NCBI RefSeq assembly: GCF_008704205.1
Contig: NZ_VXLC01000023.1
Coordinates: 62,001-126,000, forward strand
DNA from: Nocardia colli
Lineage (GTDB): Bacteria > Actinomycetota > Actinomycetes > Mycobacteriales > Mycobacteriaceae
Direction: 5' to 3'
Length of the DNA stretch: 64,000 bases
Shown: positions 1 to 7,108 of the stretch, in pieces
How positions within the stretch are numbered: position 1 is the first letter of the stretch
How the letters are laid out: the number at the start of each line of letters is the position of its first letter
The notes under the pieces: generated by a model
Seen by the model: only the letters and a program-made list of their open reading frames with translations
What the model was told of the DNA's origin: nothing
Databases searched by the model: none
Position numbers and translations under genes: made by a program

Positions 1-1113
1 GCGTTCGGCGGTATCACGATGAGTATCCCGATCGCCGGCACCTGGATGCACTGGCTGATCTTCGGCGGGGACTTCCCCGGCACGATCATCATCCCGCGCC
101 TCTACATCGCGCACGTGCTGCTGCTGCCCGGCATCATCCTGGCCCTGATCGCCGCCCACGTGGCGCTGGTCTGGTACCAGAAGCACACCCAGTTCCCCGG
201 GCCGGGCCGCACCGAGAACAACGTGGTCGGCGCGCGCATCATCCCGGTGTTCGCCGCGGACCAGGGCGCGTTCTTCGCCTTCACCCTCGGCATCGTCGGC
301 ATCATGGGCGGCCTGTTCCAGATCAACCCGATCTGGAACCTGGGTCCCTACAACCCGTCTCAGGTCTCCGCGGGTTCGCAGCCGGACTTCTACATGATGT
401 GGACCGACGGCCTGGCGCGTCTGATGCCGCCGTGGGAGCTCTACCTGGGTCGCTACACGGTTCCGGCCGTGTTCTGGGTGGCGCTGATCATGGGCCTGGT
501 GTTCACCGTGCTGATCATGTACCCGTGGATCGAGAAGCGGCTGACCGGCGACACCGCCGGGCACAACCTGCTGCAGCGTCCGCGCGACGTGCCGGTGCGC
601 ACGGCGATCGGCGCCATGTCGATCGGCTTCTACGTCGTGCTGACCCTGTCCTGCGTCAACGACATCGTCGCGCTGAAGTTCGACATCTCGTTGAACGCGA
701 CCACCTGGATGGGCCGCATCGGCATCCTGGTCGTGCCGCCGCTGGCGTACTTCATCGCCTACCGGTTCTGCATCGGCCTGCAGCGCAGCGATCGGGCGGT
801 GCTCGAGCACGGCATCGAGACCGGCGTGATCAAGCGCCTGCCGCACGGTGAGTACATCGAGGTGCACCAGCCGCTCGGCCCGGTCGATGACCACGGCCAC
901 CCGATCCCGCTGGAGTACCAGGGCGCGACCGTCCCGAAGAAGATGAGCAAGCTCGGCTCGGCCGGCAAGCCCGGCACCGGCAGCTTCCTGCGGGCGGACC
1001 CGTGGCAGGAGAGCGAGCAGCACTTCGAGACCGAGCACGCCGAAGAGCACAAGCAGCTCAAGGTGTTGCAGGCGCGTCAGGAGAAGGAACTCGGTGGCAA
1101 GCACAACCACTGA
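1..1113 (+). CDS. qcrB: Cytochrome bc1 complex cytochrome b subunit QcrB (C-terminal part)
   Basis: The reading frame is already open at base 1, so the gene starts upstream and only the last 370 residues are present; actinobacterial QcrB is usually about 540-560 residues. The protein is the membrane quinol-oxidising subunit of the bc1 complex, which in actinobacteria forms a supercomplex with the aa3 oxidase. Several hydrophobic helices are visible. The motif PDFY at partial residues 128-131 sits where the PEWY-type Qo-site motif is expected. A long hydrophilic tail rich in Glu, His and Lys ends in KHNH, as in other actinobacterial QcrB proteins. A strong hairpin follows directly after the TGATAG stop. 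The assignment is firm; haem-ligand helices lie outside the window. Confidence 0.95.
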   Translation, partial: AFGGITMSIPIAGTWMHWLIFGGDFPGTIIIPRLYIAHVLLLPGIILALIAAHVALVWYQKHTQFPGPGRTENNVVGARIIPVFAADQGAFFAFTLGIVGIMGGLFQINPIWNLGPYNPSQVSAGSQPDFYMMWTDGLARLMPPWELYLGRYTVPAVFWVALIMGLVFTVLIMYPWIEKRLTGDTAGHNLLQRPRDVPVRTAIGAMSIGFYVVLTLSCVNDIVALKFDISLNATTWMGRIGILVVPPLAYFIAYRFCIGLQRSDRAVLEHGIETGVIKRLPHGEYIEVHQPLGPVDDHGHPIPLEYQGATVPKKMSKLGSAGKPGTGSFLRADPWQESEQHFETEHAEEHKQLKVLQARQEKELGGKHNH

Positions 1114-1124
1114 TAGCTGAAACA

Positions 1125-1160
1125 CAAAGGCCCCGAGTCGAAACCGGCTCGGGGCCTTTG
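1125..1160 (+). terminator. Rho-independent-type terminator after qcrB
   Basis: A perfect 13-bp stem, CAAAGGCCCCGAG at 1125-1137 and its complement at 1148-1160, encloses a 10-base loop 11 bases after the qcrB stop. There is no long T run, which is common in high-GC actinobacteria. Confidence 0.8.
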
Positions 1161-1223
1161 CGTTCGGGTTCTGCGTTTCGGATCGGCCCGGCGTCGGCGA
1201 AATCAGTTGCCGCGTTGGCGAAA

Positions 1224-1261
1224 GCGAAGGCCCCGAGTCCAATTCGACTCGGGGCCTTCGC
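1224..1261. terminator. Second terminator hairpin, end of the RNase AS gene
   Basis: A perfect 16-bp stem, GCGAAGGCCCCGAGTC at 1224-1239 and complement 1246-1261, lies 10 bases past the stop of the minus-strand gene. Its core AAGGCCCCGAG is the same as in the qcrB terminator about 100 bases away, so the two convergent genes end in near-copies of one hairpin. Confidence 0.75.
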
Positions 1262-1271
1262 ATTCAGATTT

Positions 1272-1796
1272 CTACAAACGCGGTGCGCTGCGGCGGGACG
1301 CCTCGATGGCCTCGAACTTGGCCAGGTTGTGCCGGGCGTCGGCGAGCGCGTCGTGCGCGTCCGGGGGGACCGGGGGCAGCTCGGGGCGGCCGTGCGCGTC
1401 CCAGTGCTGGCGCAGCTCGTTGGTGTAGCGGGGGAAGATGGTGGGCAGGTCGACCATGGAACCCCACAGCTGGCACAGCGCCACGTGGTCGTACGCGCCG
1501 ACCCAGGCCCACAGCTCCGGCACCACCGATGAGCGCGGCACCAGGAACTTGTACAGGTCGTCGCGGATCTGCTTGCGGCTACGCCACAGCGGCGAGGACG
1601 GCGAGGGCAGCTGCGGCAGCACGTGCCTGCGCACCCACGGGCCCGCCTTGTCCGGATCGAATTCCGTGGACACCGCGTAATATTCGCGCCCGTCCTCGCA
1701 CACGACACCGATGGAGACCAGGTCGATGACGACCCCGTCCTCGATGAATTCGCAGTCGTAAAAGTATCGAAGCGAGATCGGTCTACTCCTCAGCAA
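1272..1796 (-). CDS. RNase AS, 3'-exoribonuclease of the DEDDh type (Rv2179c family)
   Basis: The protein matches the actinobacterial RNase AS family, which trims adenylate-rich RNA 3' ends. The first DEDDh acidic pair is visible as DCEF near residue 14, and HDALADARHNL near the C terminus carries the later His and Asp. AYDHVALCQLWG in the middle is highly conserved in this family. The length of 174 residues is slightly above the usual about 168. The adjacent divergent aroG gives the same pair order as in M. tuberculosis. The start is unusual: the only canonical in-frame start is TTG at 1796, but the best ribosome site, AGGAG, lies inside that reading frame and points to an ATC codon, and family members begin near RYFYD. 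Function is confident; the start is not. Confidence 0.88.
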   Translation of the reverse strand: MLRSRPISLRYFYDCEFIEDGVVIDLVSIGVVCEDGREYYAVSTEFDPDKAGPWVRRHVLPQLPSPSSPLWRSRKQIRDDLYKFLVPRSSVVPELWAWVGAYDHVALCQLWGSMVDLPTIFPRYTNELRQHWDAHGRPELPPVPPDAHDALADARHNLAKFEAIEASRRSAPRL

Positions 1797-1943
1797 TTCG
1801 GTATGGCGCCGGTTCGATCAGGCGTACGTTCCGAACAATCACCCTAAGCGGAACAGGGGCCGGATTCGCAGCCGGGCTCGGATCCGCGGGGAGGTGGCCG
1901 GAGACACCCCTATGGTGGGTACCACGGACGTCCGACTCATCCG

Positions 1944-1949
1944 TATTCT
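1944..1949 (+). promoter_or_regulatory. -10 element for leaderless aroG transcript
   Basis: TATTCT (TAnnnT) ends 6 bases before the GTG start of aroG and no Shine-Dalgarno is present. This is the geometry of leaderless actinobacterial promoters. Confidence 0.5.
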
Positions 1950-1955
1950 GAACGA

Positions 1956-3341
1956 GTGAACTGGACCGTCGACGTACCGATCGATCGCCTGCCGGAACTG
2001 CCTCCGCTGCCTACCGAGTTGCGCAGGCGGTTGGACGAAGCGCTGGCCCGCCCCGCGTTACAGCAGCCGTCGTGGGATCCAGAACAGGCCGCGCAGATGC
2101 GCACCGTGCTGGAGAGCGTGCCGCCGATCTGCGTGCCCGCCGAGGTGGAGGACCTGCGCGAGCAGCTCGCCGAGGTGGCCCGCGGCGAGGCGTTCCTCAT
2201 GCAGGGCGGCGACTGCGCCGAGACGTTCGCCGACAACACCGAGCCGCACATCCGCGGCAACATCCGCACCCTGCTGCAGATGGCCGTCGTGCTCACCTAC
2301 GGCGCCAGCCTGCCGGTGGTCAAGGTCGCGCGCATCGCCGGCCAGTACGCGAAACCGCGTTCCTCCGATACCGATTCGCTCGGCCTGAAGTCCTACCGCG
2401 GCGACATGGTGAACGCGCTGGTCGCCGACGCCGCACAGCGCGAGCACGACCCGTCCCGGCTGGTCCGCGCCTACGCCAACGCCAGCGCCGCGATGAACCT
2501 GGTGCGCGCGCTGACCGGCGCCGGCATGGCCGACCTGCACAAGGTGCACGACTGGAACCGTGACTTCGTCGCCAAGTCGCCCGCCGGCGCCCGCTACGAG
2601 GCGCTGGCCGAGGAGATCGACCGCGGCCTCGCGTTCATGACCGCCTGTCGGGTGAACGACCCGAGCCTGAAGTCGGCCCGCATCTACGCCAGCCACGAGG
2701 CCCTCGTCCTCGACTATGAGCGCGCCATGCTGCGCCTGAGCGAGAACGCCGCCGGCGAGCCGGTGCTCTACGACCTGTCCGCGCACTTCCTCTGGATCGG
2801 CGAACGGACCAGGCAGCTCGACGGCGCACACATCGCGCTCGCCGAACTGCTGGCCAACCCGATCGGCCTGAAGATCGGACCGACCACCACGCCCGACATG
2901 GCCGTGGAGTACGTCGAGCGGCTCGACCCGAACAACGAACCCGGCCGGCTCACCATCGTCTCGCGCATGGGCAACGGCAAGGTCCGCGACGTGCTGCCGC
3001 GCATTATCGAGAAGGTCCAGGCCACCGGCCACCAGGTGATCTGGCAGTGCGACCCGATGCACGGCAACACGCACGAGGCCTCCACCGGTTTCAAGACCCG
3101 CCACTTCGACCGCATCGTCGACGAGGTCCAGGGCTTCTTCGAGGTGCACCACGCCCTCGGCACCCACCCCGGCGGCCTGCACATCGAGCTCACCGGCGAA
3201 GACGTCACCGAATGCCTCGGCGGCGCCCAGGACATCTCCGACCTGGACCTCTCCGGCCGCTACGAAACCGCCTGCGACCCGCGGCTGAACACCCAGCAGT
3301 CGCTGGAGCTGGCCTTCCTGGTCGCCGAAATGCTCCGCTGA
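1956..3341 (+). CDS. aroG: Class II 3-deoxy-D-arabino-heptulosonate 7-phosphate synthase
   Basis: This enzyme joins phosphoenolpyruvate and erythrose 4-phosphate in the first step of the shikimate pathway. At 461 residues it is a full-length class II (plant-type) DAHP synthase. The metal-binding Cys87 lies in QGGDCAETF, and NTEPHIRGN, GQYAKPRS, SHEALVLDYE, WQCDPMHGNTHE and GGAQDIS are the expected active-site blocks. The start is GTG in NWTVDVPID, the same N terminus as the M. tuberculosis enzyme, placed 6 bases after a -10 element with no ribosome site. It lies divergent to RNase AS and convergent with pknL. A 74-bp palindrome sits in the 3' gap. The mycobacterial enzyme is feedback controlled through binding of chorismate mutase; that partner is not in this window. 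Confidence 0.97.
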   Translation: MNWTVDVPIDRLPELPPLPTELRRRLDEALARPALQQPSWDPEQAAQMRTVLESVPPICVPAEVEDLREQLAEVARGEAFLMQGGDCAETFADNTEPHIRGNIRTLLQMAVVLTYGASLPVVKVARIAGQYAKPRSSDTDSLGLKSYRGDMVNALVADAAQREHDPSRLVRAYANASAAMNLVRALTGAGMADLHKVHDWNRDFVAKSPAGARYEALAEEIDRGLAFMTACRVNDPSLKSARIYASHEALVLDYERAMLRLSENAAGEPVLYDLSAHFLWIGERTRQLDGAHIALAELLANPIGLKIGPTTTPDMAVEYVERLDPNNEPGRLTIVSRMGNGKVRDVLPRIIEKVQATGHQVIWQCDPMHGNTHEASTGFKTRHFDRIVDEVQGFFEVHHALGTHPGGLHIELTGEDVTECLGGAQDISDLDLSGRYETACDPRLNTQQSLELAFLVAEMLR

Positions 3342-3458
3342 CCCAGCGTTTTCACCGCTCGGTCCCAGAAGCGCGCAAGTCTCCTTGTAGCCGTTAACCA
3401 GCCCGAGCACGACTCGGCCGACGGCCCGCTGTGCGCCTCCGGGCAGCAGCATCACCCA

Positions 3459-3532
3459 GCCGCACCACTTCTGATTTCCCGCACCGAAAATCGCATGCAA
3501 TTTTCGGTGCGGGAAATCAAGAGTGGTGCGGC
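3459..3532. repeat. Palindromic repeat, copy 1 of 4
   Basis: A 74-bp near-perfect palindrome centred on GCATGC (3493-3498). The outer arms are GCCGCACCACT (3459-3469) and its complement (3522-3532). The inner arms contain GATTTCCCGCACCGAAAAT. Small asymmetries (TTC against CTT beside the outer arm) give the element an orientation. It lies between the convergent aroG and pknL genes. Other copies lie at 12821-12900, 33363-33440 and 53964-54037. Confidence 0.95.
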
Positions 3533-3553
3533 GAGGTCGTTCTTGGTCGGTGC

Positions 3554-5533
3554 CTAAGGCAGGGCGACCAGGGATACCGTGTTGCCCGATTCGATGTTGG
3601 CGCCGACGGCCGGGGTTTGCGAGACGATGAGTGAACTGTCGCTCGCGACAAGCTGTTTCACCTCGACCTGCACGCCGAGCGATTGCAGCTTGGCCCGGGC
3701 GTTGGCGACGGTCCAGCCGCGGACGTCGGGCATCTTCAGGGCGTTGGAGACGATCAAGGCGACGCCGTCGCCGGATTGAACGGTCGCGCCGGCGGCGGGA
3801 TCGGTCCCGATCGCCTTATCTGCTTCGATGGTGCGGTCGAACTGAGACCTGTTCTCGCGCACGGCAATACCGGCGGCGGTGAGGATCTTCGTCGCCTCGT
3901 CGGTCGTCTTTCCGCGCACATCGGGCACCTTCACCGGCTGAGAACCCTTGCTGCGGTAGACCTTTACCTGTCCGCCCGTCGGCAGCACGACGCCGGGGCC
4001 CGGATCGACCTTGGCCAGCGTTCCTTTCGGCGCGGAGTTGCCGATCTCACCCGAATCCACCGGTTGCAACCCGGCATCGCGAATCAGCTGGTTCACCTTC
4101 GTGATCGGATCACCGGGCTGCACGTCGGGCACCTTCGGCTTACCGCTGGACACCAGCACCGCGACCGTCGACCCCTTGGTCACCCGCGAGCCGGCGGACG
4201 GATCGCTGCCGACCACACCGCCGACCGGAATGATGTCCGACGCCTTCTGCCGGAGCTCGGTCTCGAACCCGGCATCTCGCAGCGCCGCGACCGCACGATC
4301 GGAATCCATCCCGGCGATCGCCGGAACCGGCGAATATCGGCCGACTCCGAGCCACCAACCGCCGACCCCGACGACCAGCGTGAGGATCGCCACAATGGCG
4401 ACCCACACCCACGTCGTCCGGCGCGACTTGGACCGATCGGGGGCGTACGCCTGATACGGCGACGACGCGTGCTGCTGCCGCACCGGTTGCTGCGGCGGCT
4501 CGTAGCCGTCCGGCGGACCGTAGTCGACCCGGGGCCGCGGCGCGGTGACCACCTTCGTGTGCTGCACGGTCGGCGGCGTGTACGGCTCCGGCACCGCCGC
4601 GGCCTGCTGGGTGGCCGGCGTCGCTATCCGATAGCTCGCACTCAAATGCTCCGCCGACTCCTGCGGCGCGGGCACCCGATACGGCGGCAGGTTCAGCTTC
4701 GCGCCGATCTGCCGCAGCGCCGCCGCCATCTCGTTCGCGTCGGAGAACCGGTGTGCGGGTTCGCGCGCGGTCGCCTTGGCGACCAGCTCGTCGAACTCCT
4801 GCGGCACCCCGGAGATGAACCGGCTCGGGCTCGGCACGTCGTTCTCGATCCGCTGATACGCGACCGACAGCGACGTGTCGCCGGTGAACGGCACCTTCCC
4901 GGTGAGCAGCTCGAAGATCAGCACGCCGAACGAATAGACGTCACTGCGCGCGTCGGCCGTGCCGGTGGTCACCTGTTCGGGGGACAGGTACGCGGCAGTG
5001 CCGAGAATCACGCTGGCCGAGGTGGTATTCGCCGCCGCCACCGCGCGGACCAGGCCGAAGTCGGCGATCTTCACCTCGCCGTTGTCGGAGATCAGCACGT
5101 TCTCCGGCTTGATGTCGCGATGCACCAGTCCGGCCGCGTGCGCGACACCGATCGCCGCGAGCACCGGTTCGGCCACCGCGCGCACCGCGTGCGGCGGCAT
5201 CGGGCCGCGCTCGCGCAACAACTCGCGCAGCGTGCCGCCCTCGACCAACTCCATGATCAGGAACGGATACTCACCGTCCACGCCCTGGTCGTACACCGCG
5301 ACCAGCGACGAATGCTTGAGCTTGGCGACCGCGCGCGCCTCGAACTCGAATCGGGAGAGAAACTGCGGGTCACCGGCGAATTTCGGGTCCATCACCTTGA
5401 TCGCCACCGGACGATCCAGACGGGTGTCGACGCCCCGGAAGACCATCGACATGCCGCCGCGGGCGATCGGCGCATCGATGCGATAGCGCCCTTCCAGCAT
5501 CTGGCCGATCAATTGATGTCCTCCGGCTTTCAC
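3554..5533 (-). CDS. pknL: Membrane Ser/Thr protein kinase PknL with four PASTA repeats
   Basis: A eukaryotic-type kinase domain fills residues 12-280: glycine loop near 24-28, ATP Lys46 in VAIKVM, catalytic HRDIKPEN with Asp140, DFG at 158-160 and activation-loop Thr170-Thr171. A proline-rich linker, one membrane helix (about 375-396) and four extracellular PASTA repeats (about 401-659) follow. PASTA domains usually bind peptidoglycan fragments or lipid-II. M. tuberculosis PknL lacks this extracellular part, so this longer form looks more like a wall-sensing kinase. The GTG at 5533 has GAGGGG about 8 bases upstream and is preferred over a longer in-frame start at 5614. It is divergent from the Rv2175c-type gene, whose M. 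tuberculosis product is a known PknL substrate. Confidence 0.95.
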   Translation of the reverse strand: MKAGGHQLIGQMLEGRYRIDAPIARGGMSMVFRGVDTRLDRPVAIKVMDPKFAGDPQFLSRFEFEARAVAKLKHSSLVAVYDQGVDGEYPFLIMELVEGGTLRELLRERGPMPPHAVRAVAEPVLAAIGVAHAAGLVHRDIKPENVLISDNGEVKIADFGLVRAVAAANTTSASVILGTAAYLSPEQVTTGTADARSDVYSFGVLIFELLTGKVPFTGDTSLSVAYQRIENDVPSPSRFISGVPQEFDELVAKATAREPAHRFSDANEMAAALRQIGAKLNLPPYRVPAPQESAEHLSASYRIATPATQQAAAVPEPYTPPTVQHTKVVTAPRPRVDYGPPDGYEPPQQPVRQQHASSPYQAYAPDRSKSRRTTWVWVAIVAILTLVVGVGGWWLGVGRYSPVPAIAGMDSDRAVAALRDAGFETELRQKASDIIPVGGVVGSDPSAGSRVTKGSTVAVLVSSGKPKVPDVQPGDPITKVNQLIRDAGLQPVDSGEIGNSAPKGTLAKVDPGPGVVLPTGGQVKVYRSKGSQPVKVPDVRGKTTDEATKILTAAGIAVRENRSQFDRTIEADKAIGTDPAAGATVQSGDGVALIVSNALKMPDVRGWTVANARAKLQSLGVQVEVKQLVASDSSLIVSQTPAVGANIESGNTVSLVALP

Positions 5534-5648
5534 AAAGTTCTCACCCCTCGCGGTTGATCCCACAAGCGATCGACCGCCCCGTGCGGCCCTCACGATGGTA
5601 TCGACCAAACGCACCCGGGTGTCTCACGACTTGCTGCGGGTGACCGTC

Positions 5649-5654
5649 TACCGT
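5649..5654 (+). promoter_or_regulatory. -10 element for leaderless Rv2175c-like gene
   Basis: TACCGT (TAnnnT) ends 7 bases before the GTG start at 5662, with no ribosome site between them. A leaderless start is likely. Confidence 0.45.
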
Positions 5655-5661
5655 TATCCGC

Positions 5662-6027
5662 GTGAGTGCATTTCCTTGCAGTGATGATGTCCTTCCGGAG
5701 TCCGTGGCTGTGCTGCCGCTGCCCGAGGTGGCCGACAGACTCGGGCTCGTGGTGACCCGCGTCCATCAGATGCTGCGTGACCACCAACTGCTCGCCGTCC
5801 GCCGCGACGGCGTGGTCAGCGTCCCCGAACGATTCTTCGATCAGGACGGCGTGGTCAGGTTCCTGCCCGGCCTGATCACCGTGATGAAGGACGCCAAATA
5901 CACCGACGAGGAGATCCTGGAATGGATCTTCACCGAGGACGACAGCCTCCCCGGCATGCCGGTCGACGCCCTGCACGGCCCGCTGGCCCGCGAGGTCATC
6001 CGCCGAGCCGCGGCAGATCCGTTCTGA
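5662..6027 (+). CDS. Rv2175c-family DNA-binding protein, probable PknL substrate
   Basis: The 121-residue protein matches M. tuberculosis Rv2175c, a small winged-helix DNA-binding protein whose DNA binding is lost on phosphorylation by PknL. A helix-turn-helix is visible in LPEVADRLGLVVTRVHQMLR, followed by a wing with AVRRDGVVSVPERFF, and the family-typical PVDALHG near the C terminus. The M. tuberculosis protein has a longer N-terminal tail carrying its phosphothreonine; here the tail is short and has no threonine before the first helix, so phosphorylation may occur elsewhere or not at all. It is divergent from pknL. The start is GTG at 5662. Its target genes cannot be read from the sequence. 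Confidence 0.88.
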   Translation: MSAFPCSDDVLPESVAVLPLPEVADRLGLVVTRVHQMLRDHQLLAVRRDGVVSVPERFFDQDGVVRFLPGLITVMKDAKYTDEEILEWIFTEDDSLPGMPVDALHGPLAREVIRRAAADPF

Positions 6028-6054
6028 GCTGTCGATGCACAGTGCATCCCAGCT
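6027..6054. terminator. Bidirectional hairpin between Rv2175c-like gene and crtB
   Basis: AGCTG (6027-6031) and CAGCT (6050-6054) enclose the perfect dyad GATGCAC-A-GTGCATC (6034-6048). It lies between two converging genes and is the only structure in the short gap, so a shared transcription end is likely. Confidence 0.5.
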
Positions 6055-6064
6055 GCACGTCAGG

Positions 6065-7108
6065 TCAGGGCCTTCGGTTGGGTACTGCTGCGGTGGTGAA
6101 TTGGATCGCCGCTACGCCTAGGCGTTGGTGGCGGGGGACTACTGCGCGCTGGCTGAAGACTGCGTAGTCGGTGGACTCGATGCGGTCGAGGATGCTTGCG
6201 TAGAGGACGGCCGCTGTACGGATGGCGGGGCGGACTCGTGGTTCGAGCAGGTCGATGCCGGGTTCGGCGCGGCGGTAGATGTCGCGGTTGATCGCGATCA
6301 GGTGGGCGAGGGCTCGGCGGACTCGCGGATCCGTGCGGCGCGTGCGGTGGCAGTGGACGAGCAGGTCGTGGTCGACACCGAAGGCGGCCAGCTCGTCTGC
6401 GGGTAGGTACACCCGGCCGCGGTCCAGGTCTTCCGCGACATCGCGCAGGAAGTTGGTCAGCTGGAACGCCTCGCCGAGCGCCGCCGCAGCAGGTTCCGCC
6501 TCCGCGATCGGCACCACGGTGCCCAGCACCGGTAGAACTTGCAGGCCGATGGCAGCAGCCGAGCCGCTCATGTACTCGCACAGATCGGCCATCGTCGCGT
6601 AACGATCGCGAAAGCGGGGAGTGCCGGGAACGTCCATCCGCATCGAGTCCAGGAATGTCCAAAAATGTTGGGCGGCAATGTCATAGCGGCGAATAGTGTC
6701 GGCGACCGCAAGCATGACCAAGCCTCGACGGTCCTGGCTCGCGGCATGCAGGGAGTTCCCGAGAGGCCAGGCGGCGTCGGGTGACTCCAGCGCGATCCGC
6801 AGCTGCTTCTCGATCAGGTCCAGTTCATCGCCGGGGCCGTGCCCGGGCGGGTCGGGCCGATCGCGCTCGGAAAGCTCCCGCACCTGACCCGGATAACGCT
6901 GCACCACATCGGTTTCCGCATGGTCCACGATGTCGTCGACCATCCGGGCGAATGCGTACAGCGCGTGCACCGCCGGTCGCCGCTCGGCCGAAAGCAGCCG
7001 AGTCGCAAGGAAATACGTGCGCCCATGGGCTGCCGCGATCCGCTTGCATTCGCGATAGGCGACGCTCAACTCTGCCTGCCCCGCGACGCGCGGCGCATCG
7101 CCGATCAT
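6065..7108 (-). CDS. crtB: Phytoene synthase
   Basis: CrtB condenses two geranylgeranyl diphosphates to 15-cis-phytoene, the first committed carotenoid step. The 347-residue protein has the first aspartate motif DDIVD at residues 58-62 and the second in LRDVAEDLDRGRVYLP, which is the phytoene/squalene synthase signature. ATG at 7108 overlaps the mptA stop as ATGA, so translation is coupled to mptA. A much longer upstream frame is only a shadow inside mptA. The neighbours crtI and idsA2 supply the other steps to lycopene, so a head-to-head C30 squalene synthase is less likely, although the families are related. Confidence 0.92.
   Translation of the reverse strand: MIGDAPRVAGQAELSVAYRECKRIAAAHGRTYFLATRLLSAERRPAVHALYAFARMVDDIVDHAETDVVQRYPGQVRELSERDRPDPPGHGPGDELDLIEKQLRIALESPDAAWPLGNSLHAASQDRRGLVMLAVADTIRRYDIAAQHFWTFLDSMRMDVPGTPRFRDRYATMADLCEYMSGSAAAIGLQVLPVLGTVVPIAEAEPAAAALGEAFQLTNFLRDVAEDLDRGRVYLPADELAAFGVDHDLLVHCHRTRRTDPRVRRALAHLIAINRDIYRRAEPGIDLLEPRVRPAIRTAAVLYASILDRIESTDYAVFSQRAVVPRHQRLGVAAIQFTTAAVPNRRP

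Noticed and set aside
2058..3500. 480-residue minus-strand frame opposite aroG
   Set aside because: Shadow of aroG that begins inside palindrome copy 1; no recognisable domain.
3683..5557. 624-residue open frame on the plus strand opposite pknL
   Set aside because: It mirrors the pknL frame in GC-rich DNA, has a low-complexity Arg/His-rich translation and no motif, while the opposite strand encodes a complete kinase.
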